Source of the DNA: Chrysomallon squamiferum
Taxonomy: Eukaryota > Mollusca > Gastropoda > Neomphalida > Peltospiridae
DNA: 64,000 nt
Direction of reading: 5' to 3'
Assembly: GCA_012295275.1 (NCBI GenBank)
Contig: CM022676.1
Location: 9,133,586 to 9,197,585 of the forward strand
The notes under the pieces were generated by a model, which saw nothing but the letters and a program-made list of their open reading frames with translations, was not told the DNA's origin and ran no database searches. The position numbers and the translations under genes were made by a program. Positions 41,120 through 59,411 of the stretch are shown here, in pieces (the first letter of the stretch is position 1; the number at the start of each line of letters is the position of its first letter).

Positions 41120-41404
41120 AATCCCCTGGCCTTTTTATTATTAATCGTTGTAGTAGTTCTGTTTAAGCAAAGAAAAATACGCAAAACAATAATAAATATA
41201 TACAGTATTTTAAAGTAATTATTTTATCTTCTGCAACCATGACTTCACTGTCGTTATACACTGTCCTTTTCTACACATTAATTAACTCTTCAAGCACGCC
41301 TCTCCTGGACCACAACCTCTAACTTCACGTGAGAGTTGAGCCTAACACAACAGACTTCAAAGATAACGATCTCTTGTTTATCAGCGCAAGACTCGGGTTT
41401 CAAA
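40753..41404. promoter_or_regulatory. Shared divergent promoter interval, transferrin (-) and collagen (+)
   Basis: Only 652 bases separate the two start codons, so this interval must contain both 5' UTRs and core promoters unless an upstream non-coding exon exists elsewhere. It holds a (CT)n tract at 41,051-41,119. No TATA box was convincing. A shared promoter is inferred from spacing alone. Confidence 0.5.
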
Positions 41405-46266
<4,862 letters not shown>

Positions 46267-46369
46267 TAATGAAATAAATTTAACCAGAATAATTTTAATA
46301 CAGACTGTATAATAGCAGACAATAAAACAATTAAATAAATGAATGGATGATTATTATAAGTATTATTGT

Positions 46370-46437
<68 letters not shown>

Positions 46438-46703
46438 CATACACACATGTTGTGTATGGGGGGGTGCGTGTGTGTGTATGTAATATATATAAATATATAT
46501 GGGGTTGTATTGATGGGGAAGGAGGGCTTTTTATGTTTTGTTTTAATGAATTTTTTTAATATTACTCTTTGTGAAATAGCATTTTAATATATTTAATTGT
46601 TTGTTTATCTGCAGTTCGTATTAATATATAATTATATATATGCATTTATTTCTGTGTGCATTTATGTACATGTTGTTAATGTTTGTGTGTGTGTGTGTGT
46701 GTG

Positions 46704-46797
<94 letters not shown>

Positions 46798-49671
46798 TAT
46801 TATTATGTTTGTATTTCTTTCTTTCTCTCCAATTTTCATTCTCCATCATTCTATTTTCGAAATATTGCACATTTTCTCATACTGACGTACACATATTCAA
46901 AACAACATGGGTGATCTCCCTTACAGAGCCCGTAAACTACAAATACTTAACTTGCATTGTGTTTTCCAGCCAACTGGAAGGTTTAACTAAAAGACCACTT
47001 TTTGCTAATCTGTAAGAGTAACCCATACTTGAAAGCTAGTGTTTATTTTTTTTCATTTGTTAAATACTGTCATTGTGCAAACGTCACCTTACTTACAAAA
47101 TACAGTTAATATTAATTAATATGAGTGTTGATAAATAAATATTAATTGAGTTTACTAATTAATTTGATTTACTTAAAGTTTAATTGTATAGATTAATGTT
47201 AATCTCAGGAGTTAAAAATGATGCTAACGTTTATTTTTCTTCCACATATTTTTTAAATGTTATTTCAAACCTAGAATAGATATATTCCGTCATTTAATAT
47301 ATGTTGCAACTGAACTACGTCATTTAATACGTATTACAAATAAATAACGTCATTTTATAAACATAACCATTAAATGATGTCATTTAATATATAGTGCAAT
47401 TGAAATACGTCATTTGATACGTATTTCAATCACAATACGTCATTTCTACGTATCTAATACGTATTACAATTAACTCACGGTATTCGTGCATATTTTAGCG
47501 TGTTAAAGTAATCGCTTTCCATTATGGTTGTTTTGTTGTTGTTTTTTTATAGTTTTTTTTATTTTTTTTTTTTTTTTTCAATTTCTCTCTTGTTGTTTTC
47601 TTTATTGTTATTTATTTATTTTTTTATTTTTTTTCAATTTCTCTCTTCTTTTATATTAATAATATTTTTGTTATTTGTCAAGTGGTTGTGTAATCTCTAT
47701 TATTTACTCTCCTTAATCGTTTTTGTTTTTGTTGTTATTGTTGTTTGTTTTGTTTTTTTTTGTTGTTTTTTAATTTGGCTTCATTTTTTTTATTCTATAA
47801 TTTCTTTCTCGGTTATTTTAATTTTTTTAATTTTTTTTTCATTATACAGTTATTTATACATTCGTTCGTTCATTTTTATTATGATTTTTTTTAATTATTA
47901 TTCTTTTATTTATTATTTGCTACATTGAAGCGTTACTTTAATGCGTGATTGTAAATATTTATAATATTATAATTAAAAATAAACAAAAAAAGAAACAAAT
48001 GAATAAATAAAATAAAATATATAAAATAAAATTAAAAAATCAATTTCATTACTTTCCGTTATTATGGAAATGCTGTTATAAATAAATAAATAAAAGCAAA
48101 ATATAAAACATCACTGCAACAATTACTATAATAAGTATCCTATAATAATAATAATACAATACATTGTAATTATTATATACAAATATTTTATTAAAACGAC
48201 AAAGATACAACGATTACTGAAATTTACAACAAAAAGCAAGGAATGCAAAACATTATTTTCAAAAACTATTAAAATTCAGACTGAAAAATAAACAAAATGA
48301 AAAATTTAAGAAAACAACAACAACAAAACAATAAAATAATAACAGTAACATTAAAATGAAAAATGAAAATACAAATACATTTACTTTATTATTATGCATA
48401 AATATTGTTGTCACTATATAAAAAATAAAATCGATTTATTTTTTCATTTTGAAAATGATTACATTATATATCCCTCCAGAAAGCAATTATACAAACAATC
48501 ATTGAAATCATAATTAAAAAGCAATAAATGTAATTATATTATTAAGCACAAATAGTTTTAACTGACACTAAAACATTATTTAAAAAATTTAACAGTAATG
48601 TATTTAGCAAAACAGTGAAATTATAGAAAGAAATAATAAATAAATCTAAATTCGCACAATTTCAGAAATAGTTATAGATAATTTTTCAAAATAAAAATGT
48701 AATTGTGTTATTATCAATTACTATTTTTCATTCACACTATAAATATAACTTTGAAAAATACATGAATTATTATTTATTAAATATATATGGTATAGTACAG
48801 TATAGTGCAGTACAGTACAGTATGTACAGTGTAATACAGTGTAGTATAGTATAATACTGTGTAGTACAGTATAGTACAGTATAGTATAGTGTAGTATAGT
48901 GTAGTATAGTACAGTATAGTGTAGTATAGTATAGTACAGTATAGTATAGCATATTACAGAATAATGTTAATATATTAAATACATATTTTTATAATAAATG
49001 ATTCAGATATAATAGATTAATTATCAATAAAAAAATAATAATAATAATTAAAAAAAATCCTACTATAATTCATAGACATGAAAATAAAATAGAACATGAT
49101 TAAAACACACAGATGACACGTTACTATGATAAATGTATCCAAAGTAACACACGAACAGTGATAAATTATGACACAGTAAAAATTAATAATAATACTATTA
49201 TCTAAAACAACAATTAAAATTATCACTGCAAAGTTAATATACAAAAAGTTAATCCGGGCTTTTTTCAGTCAATTGACGTCATGATGTTTGTTGATCTGAA
49301 TATAAAATAATAATTTTCTACCGAAACGAAAGTGAAATCCCTGGTCCGTAAGTTTCCCATTTGTCTTTTTGAAATTTCCACGTTATTTGTGTATTATTGT
49401 TTGTGCTGAGTCTGTGAATATTTATGAGCATTTATAAGTGTACGTGTGTGCGTGTGTTTATGGTTGTACGTGCATGTATATTTGTGAGTGTATGTGTATG
49501 TGTGCATATTTGTTTATGAGTATTTTCGTGAGTGTGTATGTGTGTGCTTGTATGAGTGTATGTGTATATGTGTGTAATGAAACTGCTATTAATAATAATA
49601 TGGTTATCTGGATTTATAATGTATAGCACCTACAGCAATAACATGCTTTATAAATATAAGGTAAATCAAAT
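46267..49671. other. Intergenic region between collagen and the first BTB gene
   Basis: Starts with the collagen 3' UTR. (TA)n is at 46,375-46,437 and (GA)n at 46,711-46,794. A CGTCATTT tandem repeat is at 47,281-47,480, T-rich sequence at 47,525-47,930, and (AGTAT)n at 48,785-48,955. From about 48,180-48,560 there are weak matches to the repeats near 57.4 and 58.0 kb. The segmental duplication begins near 49,094. No gene seen. Confidence 0.65.
47281..47480. repeat. Degenerate tandem repeat built on CGTCATTT
   Basis: Six spaced copies of a motif close to tACGTCATTTaata, about 20-40 bases apart, several followed by tacgtatt. TACGTCA resembles a half or full CREB/ATF site. It may be a decayed minisatellite. 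Confidence 0.7.
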
Positions 49672-51840
49672 TCACACGAGGAATTTTAATCGTGATATAA
49701 AGTTTGTTTTACGCCAGAAGAGGCCACCAGCATGAGAACGTTCTTCACAATCTGACAACGTACACTTCAGAAAACCTTCACGAATCTCACCTTCTCTGTT
49801 CACTGTTTTACATCTAATTCCTCCTCGAGTTTGAACAATCAGTTTATACTGTGTGTCTTTCTTTATGTCTAAAGGACTTGGAAAATCAACATCAAAAATA
49901 GACTGATTGATTTGTTTATCTACTGAGGATCCTGGCACTATCACATCTGTCGAAACTTCACAAACACTGGCTTTGATTGAAAATTGTTCACTTTTTCTTG
50001 GAAAACTGAGAATACTAAAGCCTTTCAAAGATGCATTCATGTTTAAACAAAATGTGATCGCATCATTGTACCAGTAACCATTATCATCGATGTCCTTGAC
50101 AAAAATATTTTTAAATCTATCAATTTCGATTAATTTCTTCTTTGTACCAACTCTGCGGCTTTTGCTGAAAAGTGACACATCTACATCTGGGTAGACATAG
50201 GAACGCATAATTTTGAATCCTTCAGATTCAGACAAAAGGTATGTGGGCAAAATCTTGTCTTCAAAATATTCTCTCTCGAGAAGAGGAAAGCGAATGAGGT
50301 ACAACTCTTTTCCCAGCACTTCACGTTGGTTTTCTGTTCTTATTTCTTTTTCCTGTCGTCTGCACTCAGCTTCGCTCCATTTCATGCATGACTGAAAAAC
50401 TGTCTCCTCAGTGGCCTTCAGGTCATCAGGTTCAATTATATTTCCTAGACATTCTTGACAGAGATCTGTGAAACTCTCTGAATTCAATACAGCTTCGCCG
50501 TTTACCCAAATACGTCTGAGACACGATTCTGTGAAATCGTCTTGTTTATACACGTGAGTTTCTTCGAGTACGACGCATGCGTCTTCTGTCGTCATTTCCG
50601 TTTCAAGATAGTTAAGACATCTCTTTTCTAGATGAATGACGTCATACTTCCTGGCAAGGTACAATAACCGGATCACGTTGTCAGCTTTAAAGTCCGTTTG
50701 ATCAGTATAAAGAAATCTGGAAAAATAAAACAAAAAACAGTTAAATACACACTCACAAACACACATACAAAACATACATAAATACATGCATGCTTACATA
50801 CATATACATATACACACAAACACATCCAAAAATATATAAATATGTGAACAAATATATATACATACAAATGTTATAATTATATAAAATAGTTCTATATACA
50901 CGCAAACATTCATACAGACATACATAAGAAAGAGAAATTCAGATGCTGAAAGACCTACCTATGTACATCTAGATATGCAAGTAATATACATACACGTATA
51001 CATACATACCCAGACACAAATACGTACGTACATACATACATACATAAATACACACATACATACACACATACATACATACACACACACACACCTACATACA
51101 TACATACATAAATACACACATACATACACACACACATACATACATACACACAAATTATGTACATATCTTTTATGCATTATCAACAGAAGAAAATAAAATC
51201 AGTAAAAAAATAAAAGTAAAAGGAAGAAACAATTTCGAAAAGAAAATATTAAATACACACATTAAATACGCACATACATACACACAAATGTATTTACAGA
51301 CACATACACATAGAATATATACATGCACGAGTACATACATATGTAGATCGATAAAAAATACATACACACGTGCATACGTACATACATACATGCATATATA
51401 CATACATACATAATACATACATCCATACGTGCATACATATTAATCAATAAATTAAAAAATAAAATAAACTGGACACCAATTTCTTACTCTAAAAACAAGT
51501 GAAATATTTCTGCTTCAGTGTCTGGGATTACAATATCACCCTGTTCTTTCAGATCTCCTGTCAACATGGCCTGAAAAACACAGCTGCGCAGACTGAGTAT
51601 CAACTTGTGAGCTTGGATACGTGTCCTGTCCTCTCCGACAATGAATGTGACGTCACAGAGAATGTTTTCCTTGAGAGAATGTCGGAGACTTTCAACGAGA
51701 GTTCGTTCATGTTGCCAGTTATCTGCATAACCGGAAGTATTTCTTACTTCTGCTTCTCGACTGGTGGTTACGTCATCCTCGACTTCGGTTTCTTCAGTGT
51801 TTATTACATCATCCACAGCATCAGCTTCTGCTGCAGCCAT
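49672..51840 (-). CDS. BTB/BACK/PHR-domain protein, copy A
   Basis: Likely substrate adaptor of a Cullin-3 ubiquitin ligase, by analogy with the BTBD1/2/3/6 family. Two coding exons on the minus strand: 51840-51488 and 50716-49672, joined in phase 2, total 465 aa. The N-terminus is short, acidic and variable. The BTB domain follows (SLKENILCDVTFIVGEDRTR; HKLILSLRS), then a BACK region after the intron (LYTDQTDF; RLLYLARKYDVIHLEKRC; EETVFQSCMKWSEAECRR). The C-terminal half has a PHR-like domain (AITFCLNMNASLKGFSIL; DIKKDTQYKLIV). The start is the first ATG after an acceptor-like TTAATTCAG. An upstream 5' UTR exon is likely (see 52,918). Its paralogue at 59.4-61.7 kb is identical in long blocks and very different in others. 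Confidence 0.92.
50955..51430. repeat. (ACAT/ACAC)n field in the BTB copy A intron
   Basis: Degenerate tetranucleotide ACATACATACAC repeats fill most of the intron between the two coding exons. Long Cys/Val/Tyr or Thr/His frames here are artefacts. The same field occurs in copy B at about 60,800-61,270. Confidence 0.93.
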
Positions 51841-51959
51841 TTTGTTATCACTGAATTAATAAAATTATAACAACAGAAAAGAATATTTATTTTAAAGTAA
51901 ATAAACAAAAAAAAACTGTGTATCTTTATGAGAGTCTGTGTGTGTGTATGCGTGCGTGT

Positions 51960-52009
<50 letters not shown>

Positions 52010-52555
52010 TACGTGATAACGACATCAGCGACCCAGTCACTGACACACATGTTCACGGTCACGTTAACCATAAACCAAGCTTTTATTTGCAGACTTGTTT
52101 TACAATTTTCTTGCACACAACAGATGAACTGCACAAAAAGTTGCTATTGTTAATTTGTAGATTTTTCATTTCTTTCTTTTTTTTTTTTTTTTTTTTAAAA
52201 CGAACTTGGTATCACTGCAAACTTTATTTCATTTATTGTCTTAATGTGTGTGTGTGTGCGTGCGCGCGCATATATTTGTGTATACATATGTGTTTATGTT
52301 TTCTGGAGTGTGCTTTGAGTAACGCTATACTAATACAGAATATAAATGTAGCTAAATAAAGATTTTTTATTATTATTATTCTAATCTTTCCCCTGTTCTT
52401 TGTTTTACCCGACTCATCTCTCCCTGTAATCAAAATTAATAAATTACTTTATTTATTATCAATTTCTCACTGTTCAGTTGTGTTTTTAAATTTATTTATT
52501 TGTTTATTTATTTATTATTTGAATATTCATTTTCTTCTTCATCATCTTCTTATTA

Positions 52556-52579
52556 TTATCATCATCATCATCATCATCA

Positions 52580-52616
<37 letters not shown>

Positions 52617-52618
52617 TG

Positions 52619-52654
<36 letters not shown>

Positions 52655-52655
52655 C
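52556..52655. repeat. (ATC)n(GTC)n(ATT)n compound microsatellite
   Basis: Three adjoining trinucleotide runs. The same compound repeat with different unit counts occurs in copy B at 62,366-62,463. Confidence 0.95.
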
Positions 52656-52917
52656 TTGTTTTCCGACGTATCAGCGGCGAATATTCTCGAAGGTAAAGTT
52701 TGATAACATTGTTAACTAGGTCACAGTACTACGTGGTAAAATCGTTTACAGATATTTCTATTCTTTATGTTTACATCCAAAACACACAGCATACCTTCAA
52801 CAAATAACCACTATTTCACTGTATTTGTTTCAAATGGATAATCAGGTTTCAAAATGAATCCACAGAAAAATCAGTAATAAGAAAAAATCTTTGTTTGTAA
52901 CGAAAAGAAAAACTTAC

Positions 52918-53000
52918 CTTCTAGAATGGTCACCTTCAGCAGTGTGTCCTGTATGTAAATTACTTCCTAGTAAGCATCTGACCTTTTCCAGGAAAACAAA
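52918..53000 (-). other. Probable 5' UTR exon of BTB copy A
   Basis: On the minus strand, sequence ending CATTCTAGAAG is followed by a strong donor GTAAGTTTTTC at 52,917. The acceptor just before the BTB start codon (TTATTAATTCAG) has no coding exon upstream, so a non-coding first exon is expected. The same element is conserved in copy B at 62,729. The upstream border of the exon is a guess. Confidence 0.4.
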
Positions 53001-53403
53001 ACAATAAATACTACTTTCAATTTCAAATTAGCTCTTATAGAAATAATGATAAGTACTAGTTATCGTCTTAATTTCTTCCTAATTTTATTTTATGTAAACT
53101 AAATAAAATAAAAAAATCACTTTATGATTGAGATAATTATTAAGATAATAAAGAATATTTACTTTTAAAAGTTATCCATCCGAACTTTGACCTGCTTTTT
53201 CTGATCTAGGTGTTTCAGGAAAGATAACTCTTATACAAACACTGGTCATTAAAGTATTAAGAAACCTTCGACAAAATAATTTTTCATGGTATTGAGATTT
53301 TTTTTTTTTTGATTTTTTTTTTGGCGACGGATGGTGGCTTTTTGATTTCTTATTTTATTTAACTTTATTTTACATTTACTACAACTATTACTATTATTAT
53401 TAT

Positions 53404-53453
<50 letters not shown>

Positions 53454-53454
53454 T
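53404..53454. repeat. (AGT)n microsatellite
   Basis: About 16 perfect AGT units after a short (ATT) run. The copy B counterpart is at about 63,196-63,269. Confidence 0.95.
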
Positions 53455-53873
53455 GGAGGTGTTCCCAGTTGCTAATAAATGAAATAAAATAAATAAATAA
53501 AACTGAGAACTATATATGTGTACTTATTTTTTTTAATGAAACAGTTATTTATTTAACATAAGACGGTAATTATTAAAAACAAAATTATCTGTTCGCACTA
53601 TCTCCATTGTTGTTGTTGTTTTGTGTTGTTGTTGTTGTTGTTGTTTGTTTTTGTTTGTTTTTTTGTTTTGTTTTTTTGGGGGGGGGATTAGTAATTTTTC
53701 AAAATACACATTCAATTTTATTATTATATTTAAAATAAAAATAAAACAATGATTAATTTGCTCATTTAAGTATAAGAGATGTAATGATATTATAGTATAG
53801 CATAGCATAGCATAGCATTATTTATATTACAGCCATTACTATTACTATTATTATTATTATTATAAAACGTATG

Positions 53874-53928
53874 AATCGGTAATTATAATTACATTATAAT
53901 TACATTATAATTACCGATTTATACATTT
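53874..53928. repeat. AT-rich palindrome
   Basis: The sequence starts atcggtaattataat and ends attataattaccgat, with two internal attacattataa units, so most of it can fold on itself. It is conserved in copy B at about 63,682-63,736. Confidence 0.85.
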
Positions 53929-54357
53929 TAGAACTGCAAGCATAATTAATTGCCTTATCGATAAAAAAATATTACAATCCAGAGTCACGGAAATAACAAA
54001 GTACAGGGCTTTTTAACAACAAAAATAGCATATTTCCCTTGAAAAGAAGTAATTTTAAAATGTAAATAAATAAATAAATAAATAGTACGAAACTCCGATG
54101 AAATCTCTTGTGCTGTTGTCCAGAGTGATTTCCCTTGATTCTTCGGCTCTCAAGTCCCGGAATTCGTTTCCACGGGTATCGCTTCGCTTTTGGAACTTCA
54201 ACCAATCAATGCGCGCTATTTCCACACACCCGTATAGCTTTATTTCCATCCGCCATATTGTCCCACAGGCGGTGTTTTTAATGTTGATGATTGTTTAGTT
54301 CAGTTGTTCAGCAAGCGTTAGTACTTCCTTTGTTAGAAGGCATTATTCATAGGCACA

Positions 54358-55598
54358 ATGGTGAAGCGATGTGTGTGGGGGACATGCAAATCGGATGAAC
54401 GGTATGAAAGTGCACATTTGACATTTGACATTTATACCGTTTCCGAAGCCGAAAACACAACGACGAACGAGAAAAATGTTTAAAATGGATTCGACTATGC
54501 GGACGACCACACTCTCGACTAAATGATAACATAAACAAGCACAAGTATGTTTGTTCAAAGGTGACTGCAGTTATGCATGAAATTATCTCAATTCTATTTA
54601 TTTTATAGTTATTTATTTAAAAATCAAAACTCTCAGTAATTCACGAATATTTTAAGTGCATATCATTATGATTATAGGATAAAGTGATATATATCACAAT
54701 TCTAAAACAGGATTTGAAGATTCATAATATGAAATGAGATTATACAGCCATGCTTTATTTTTTATTTGTTCACCATTTGTAGCTTACCATGTTAGATTTA
54801 TAATTTTAATATCTGAAAATATATTCTTTTAGTTTTACAGCATTTTGTTGGAGAAAGAGGCCCTACAGAGAAACACCCTGATCCAGTAGCTGCAGATGAG
54901 TCAGTCAACAACGTCGAGGCCCCCACCAAAGAAACAGTGATTACAGGAAATTTCAATGGAAAGTAATACAGAGTAGGTAATCTAATTTAAACCAGGTTCT
55001 AGTACAAGTTTTAAGTCACAATTTCTCAGGCTATCTTCAAATTCCTTGAGTGTTTGGGGTAATTTTATTACTGCTTTTTAATCTGCGTCATAGACAGTTT
55101 TCAGTCACGTAAAGTTATTTATTGTAATTTTCACATATGAGAAAATACAAAATATATTCAGAGCTTCAGGAATTTTTTTTTATAAAATCCAGCAGCCGTA
55201 GGGCCAATGATGTTTTTTAATTTACTAGCCATAATTAAAAATTCACTAACCCAACTTTACTTTAATTCTACTAATTGATAGTAATCATCAGATTTGTCAC
55301 CTAAAGGTAGGGCTTAAAATACTATTACTGGGGTAGGGGGTGGAGGCAGGATTGTCATATTTATAAAATAGACTCGACTAACATTTACCAAATGCTTTTA
55401 CTAACCACTGGGCATGGCAATAGCAGTTATTTACAAGCCCAGCATTCAGTATCATTAGCCATGTGGGTAGGTCTACCACAGTCTAGAAGCCCAGACATTA
55501 ACTGATTGCACTCTCCTGATTTCAGTGCCACCAGACCTGATGACAGTGAAAATGCTCCAACTACTGAACTCCATAAGGATGAAAATACTCAAAGCTGA
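54358..55598 (+). pseudogene. THAP-domain zinc-finger gene with two frame breaks in exon 1
   Basis: THAP domains are C2CH zinc fingers that bind DNA and are shared with P-element-type transposases. Exons: 54358-54560, 54841-54962 and 55526-55598. The domain is recognisable in pieces: MVKRCVWGTCKSDERY (Cys pair), FIPFPKPKTQRR, CLKWIRLCGRPHSRLND, KYVCSK and, across the intron, HFVGERGPTEKHPDP, which completes the C-x2-H. The pieces in exon 1 lie in three successive frames. Each change is one extra base, one in or near the tandem acatttg copies around 54,421-54,431 and one near the A-run at 54,472-54,476. Exon lengths and phases are otherwise right (67 codons, phase 0; then phase 2). After the domain only a short acidic tail follows (DDSENAPTTELHKDENTQS). 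This is a pseudogene, or a real gene with two assembly indels. No transposase catalytic domain is attached. Confidence 0.72.
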
Positions 55599-55719
55599 CC
55601 AAAAACTGTAAGTTCCACGTTTTCAATGCATTATTTACACAAAAATAAAATTAAAACCCACAACATACCTACACCTGAACCGACTCGTATTTTTTTTTTT
55701 CATTTTGACTAGGTGTGGT

Positions 55720-56290
55720 TTTGTGTAAAACAAAGAGACTTTTTCCAGTGTTTCGCATATTTATGGTCAATAGTCGGATAAATCCACTGAACATGCAAGT
55801 CTAAACTACAGTCACAAAACTTTGAACCTGGTCATAGTACTGACGATTTTGAGGCAGAATAATTGAATTGCCTCCTGTTTTGCAGTATACAAGCACTTGA
55901 CCTCAATTATGCCAGTCATTATTATTCCAACTTTACCATCTGGGCTGTCACCTAAAAACAAAAATTCTTTATTTACCACTAGTCTACATTGATGAATGTG
56001 TCTTGTATGATAAAGTTCAAGATAATTGGCTTTTGCTTTTCGTTTATTTCTTCTGCCAGTATTCAAAGGGAGCAGTTGATATCTCTTTATTGTTAAAGTT
56101 ATTCTCCCAGAATTTTGAAGATGGTACAAGCTTTGAGTTGTACAATTTATTTGTTTGGCCCTTGATGTTTTCCATAACTGGCAGCTTGCCTAGTCCTGTG
56201 TCTGTCGTTCCAGTTTTGCTGCAAACTCTTTATTTAAACAAAGATATTCATCTGTTAACTTTACAGATGTTGATTTTTTTTTTTTTTTTT
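55720..56290 (-). pseudogene. Broken YqaJ-type exonuclease remnant
   Basis: The minus-strand frame at 56,129-55,812 contains LVVNKEFLFLGDSPDGKVG and GIIEVKCLYTAKQEA. This matches the D-x-n-ExK core of YqaJ/lambda-exonuclease-like nucleases (usual form: LGASPDG, then EIKCPYSA). Upstream (56,130-56,290), pieces in other frames resemble the family's N-terminal motifs (an R-x-x-AS-like stretch and NNKEISTAPFEYWQKK). Downstream, beyond a stop, FCDCSLDLHVQW may be the end of the domain. Several frameshifts and stops make it non-functional. Such genes are common in invertebrate genomes and are often linked to mobile DNA. Convergent with the THAP gene, which ends at 55,598. Confidence 0.65.
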
Positions 56291-56371
56291 TTTTTAGAAA
56301 TAGTGTATTGCAGCATCCCATTCCTGTAGAGGCTTCTGTATTCATGTTTGTGTATGTATATATATATATAT

Positions 56372-57035
<664 letters not shown>

Positions 57036-57399
57036 TGTCTGTATCTGTTATCTGTTGTTCTTCAAACTCCTTTCTATGTAATCTATCTGAAAACCAAATT
57101 ACTCATTTTTACATTTTGGAAACAAATAAAAATACGTTATTATCTGGAAATATTTTATTAAGCTAAAATGTACAACTATTATTACTACTTACAATTAAAA
57201 CTTAAGAATGTAAATACATCATTATTACAAAATATTATAATTCACGTTGAGAAAGAGAGAAAACAAAACATTAAAAGAGTAATAATAACAGCATAATAAA
57301 ATAAAATAATAATAGAAATAAACTTAGATTATTATCCACTAATATTTTTTAACCCTATCTAAAAAATAAAATCGTTTGAAACGTAAATTTTCAAAATAC

Positions 57400-57711
57400 A
57401 TTATCATTACATTCTCCAACACTCTAAAACACAAATATATGTATACAAACATTTACTGAATGCGAAACTTTAAAAAGCAACAAATATAATTATATTATTG
57501 TCTATAAATAGTTTAATATAGTATAGTGTAGTATAGTATAGTACAATATTGGGTAGTATAGTATAGCATAACGTAGCACAGTATAATATAGTATAGTACA
57601 GTATAGCATAGTATAATATACCATAGTACAGAATAGCATAGTACTATAGTTTAGTATAGTATAGGATAGTATAGGATAGTATAGGATAGTATAATATTTT
57701 ATGTTACAGAC

Positions 57712-57767
<56 letters not shown>

Positions 57768-58780
57768 CAGAACTGCACGTGCAATCAGTTACCTTATGAA
57801 TCAAAAATCTTAAAATCAAGTCACGAAAATAATAATCATCAAATGTTTAAAAATTAAAAATAAAATAAAATAATGTAGAAAAAAAATTCTCACCACTCTT
57901 TAACAGTAAAACTAGCATACTTCTTCTGAACAGAATTAGTTTTAAAATACAAATAAGTAAAAATTAAAAACGTGTGTTTTCAAAATACATTATGATTACA
58001 TTATCTTTCCATCTAAAAAATCCAAATATATCTATACAAACATTTACTGAATCCTAATCTTTAAAAAGCAACAAATATAATTATACTATTGCCTATAAAT
58101 ATAAACTGACAAAAAAATACAATTTTTAAAATGAAACAGTTTTTTTATTAAAAACAAAATTTATATTCGCAGTAAAAATACATTTAAGAAATAATTTTTT
58201 TGTAACTTTTTAAAATGTAAAGGCAATTTTATTATTATATTATATATTTTTTCAAAGTAAACATTTAACAATAATTAATTAATAATATACCGTACGTAGT
58301 ACAGTATAGAATACTACAGTACAGCATAGTATAGAATAGTATAGCATAGTATACTATCGCATAGCATAGAATGCATATCACTGCACAGCATAGCATAGGA
58401 TAGAATAGCACAGGAGAGTATAACATTTTATATTAAAGACATATTTATTTATATAACTATTCATTCGATCGTTTTCGAACTGTAAATATAATTAATTGCC
58501 TTATCGATCAAAAACAGTATAGTCCAGAGTAACGAAATTAATAAAAATAAAAATTTAAAAAATAATAAATAAATCAAAACTGTATACAAAATCTTTTCTC
58601 AGCACTCTTTGACAATACAAATAACATATTTCTCCGGAATAAAAATAAATAAATAAAAAAATAATTATAAATATATAAATAAATAAATAATATTGCAACT
58701 CTGATGAAATCATTTGTGCTATTATCCCAGAGTGATTTCCCTGGATTCTTCGATCTATCCCGGAATCGGAGTTAAACCAA
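57400..58780. repeat. Two old, decayed copies of the duplication's edge unit
   Basis: Two diverged units, about 57,410-57,960 and 57,985-58,775, share the same order: a tatacaaacatttactgaat...aaaaagcaacaaatataatt block, an AGTAT-type array, tttatattaaagacat, a gaactg...aattaattgccttatcgat block, and a tail with agtgatttccctgg. The same tail order is seen at the right side of copy A (53,760-54,190) and copy B (63,590-64,000). The second old unit ends right where copy B begins. Confidence 0.8.
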
Positions 58781-59411
58781 ACAATTTTCTCAAAACATGA
58801 TTAAAACACACAGATGACACGTTACTATGATAAATGTATCCAAAGTAACACACGAACAGTGATAAATTATGACACAGTAAAAATTAATAATAATACTATT
58901 ATCTAAAACAACAATTAAAATTATCACTGCAAAGTTAATTTACAAAAAGTTAATCCGGGCTTTTTTCAGTCAGATGACGTCAAGTTGTTTCTTGTTCTGA
59001 ATGTAAAATAATAATTTTCTACCGAAACGAAAGTGAAATCCCTGGTCCGTAAGTTTTCCATTTGTCTTTTTGAAATTTCCACGTTATTTGCGTATTATTG
59101 TTTTCAACTTTTAACTTTTGCAGAGTCTGTGTATTTTTGTGAGCATTTATAAGTGTACGTCTGTGCGTGTGTTTATGGGTGTACGTGCATGTATATATGT
59201 GAGTGTATGTGTATGTGTGCATATTTGTTAATAAGTATTTTCGTGAGTGTGTATGTGTGTGTTTGTATGAGTGTATGTGTATATGTGTGTGTAGAAAATA
59301 TTTATAATAGTAATAAAACTGCTATTAATAACAATATGGGTACAGATCTGTATTTATAATGTATGGCACCTACAGCAATAACATGCTTTATAAATATAAG
59401 GTAAATCAAAT

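Larger units (their letters stand above)
49094..54190. repeat. Segmental duplication, copy A
   Basis: This region matches 58,795-64,000 in order and orientation. It contains the BTB gene, its intron, its 5' flank and the AT-rich sequence beyond. Copy B reaches the window end at the position matching 54,190 here, so the true right border is not seen. Non-coding parts differ mainly in microsatellite length and a few single bases. Confidence 0.95.

Noticed and set aside
51499-51870. 123-codon plus-strand ORF opposite the first BTB exon (also at 61,328-61,699)
   Set aside because: It is conserved between copies only because the antisense BTB exon is; it has no motif of its own.
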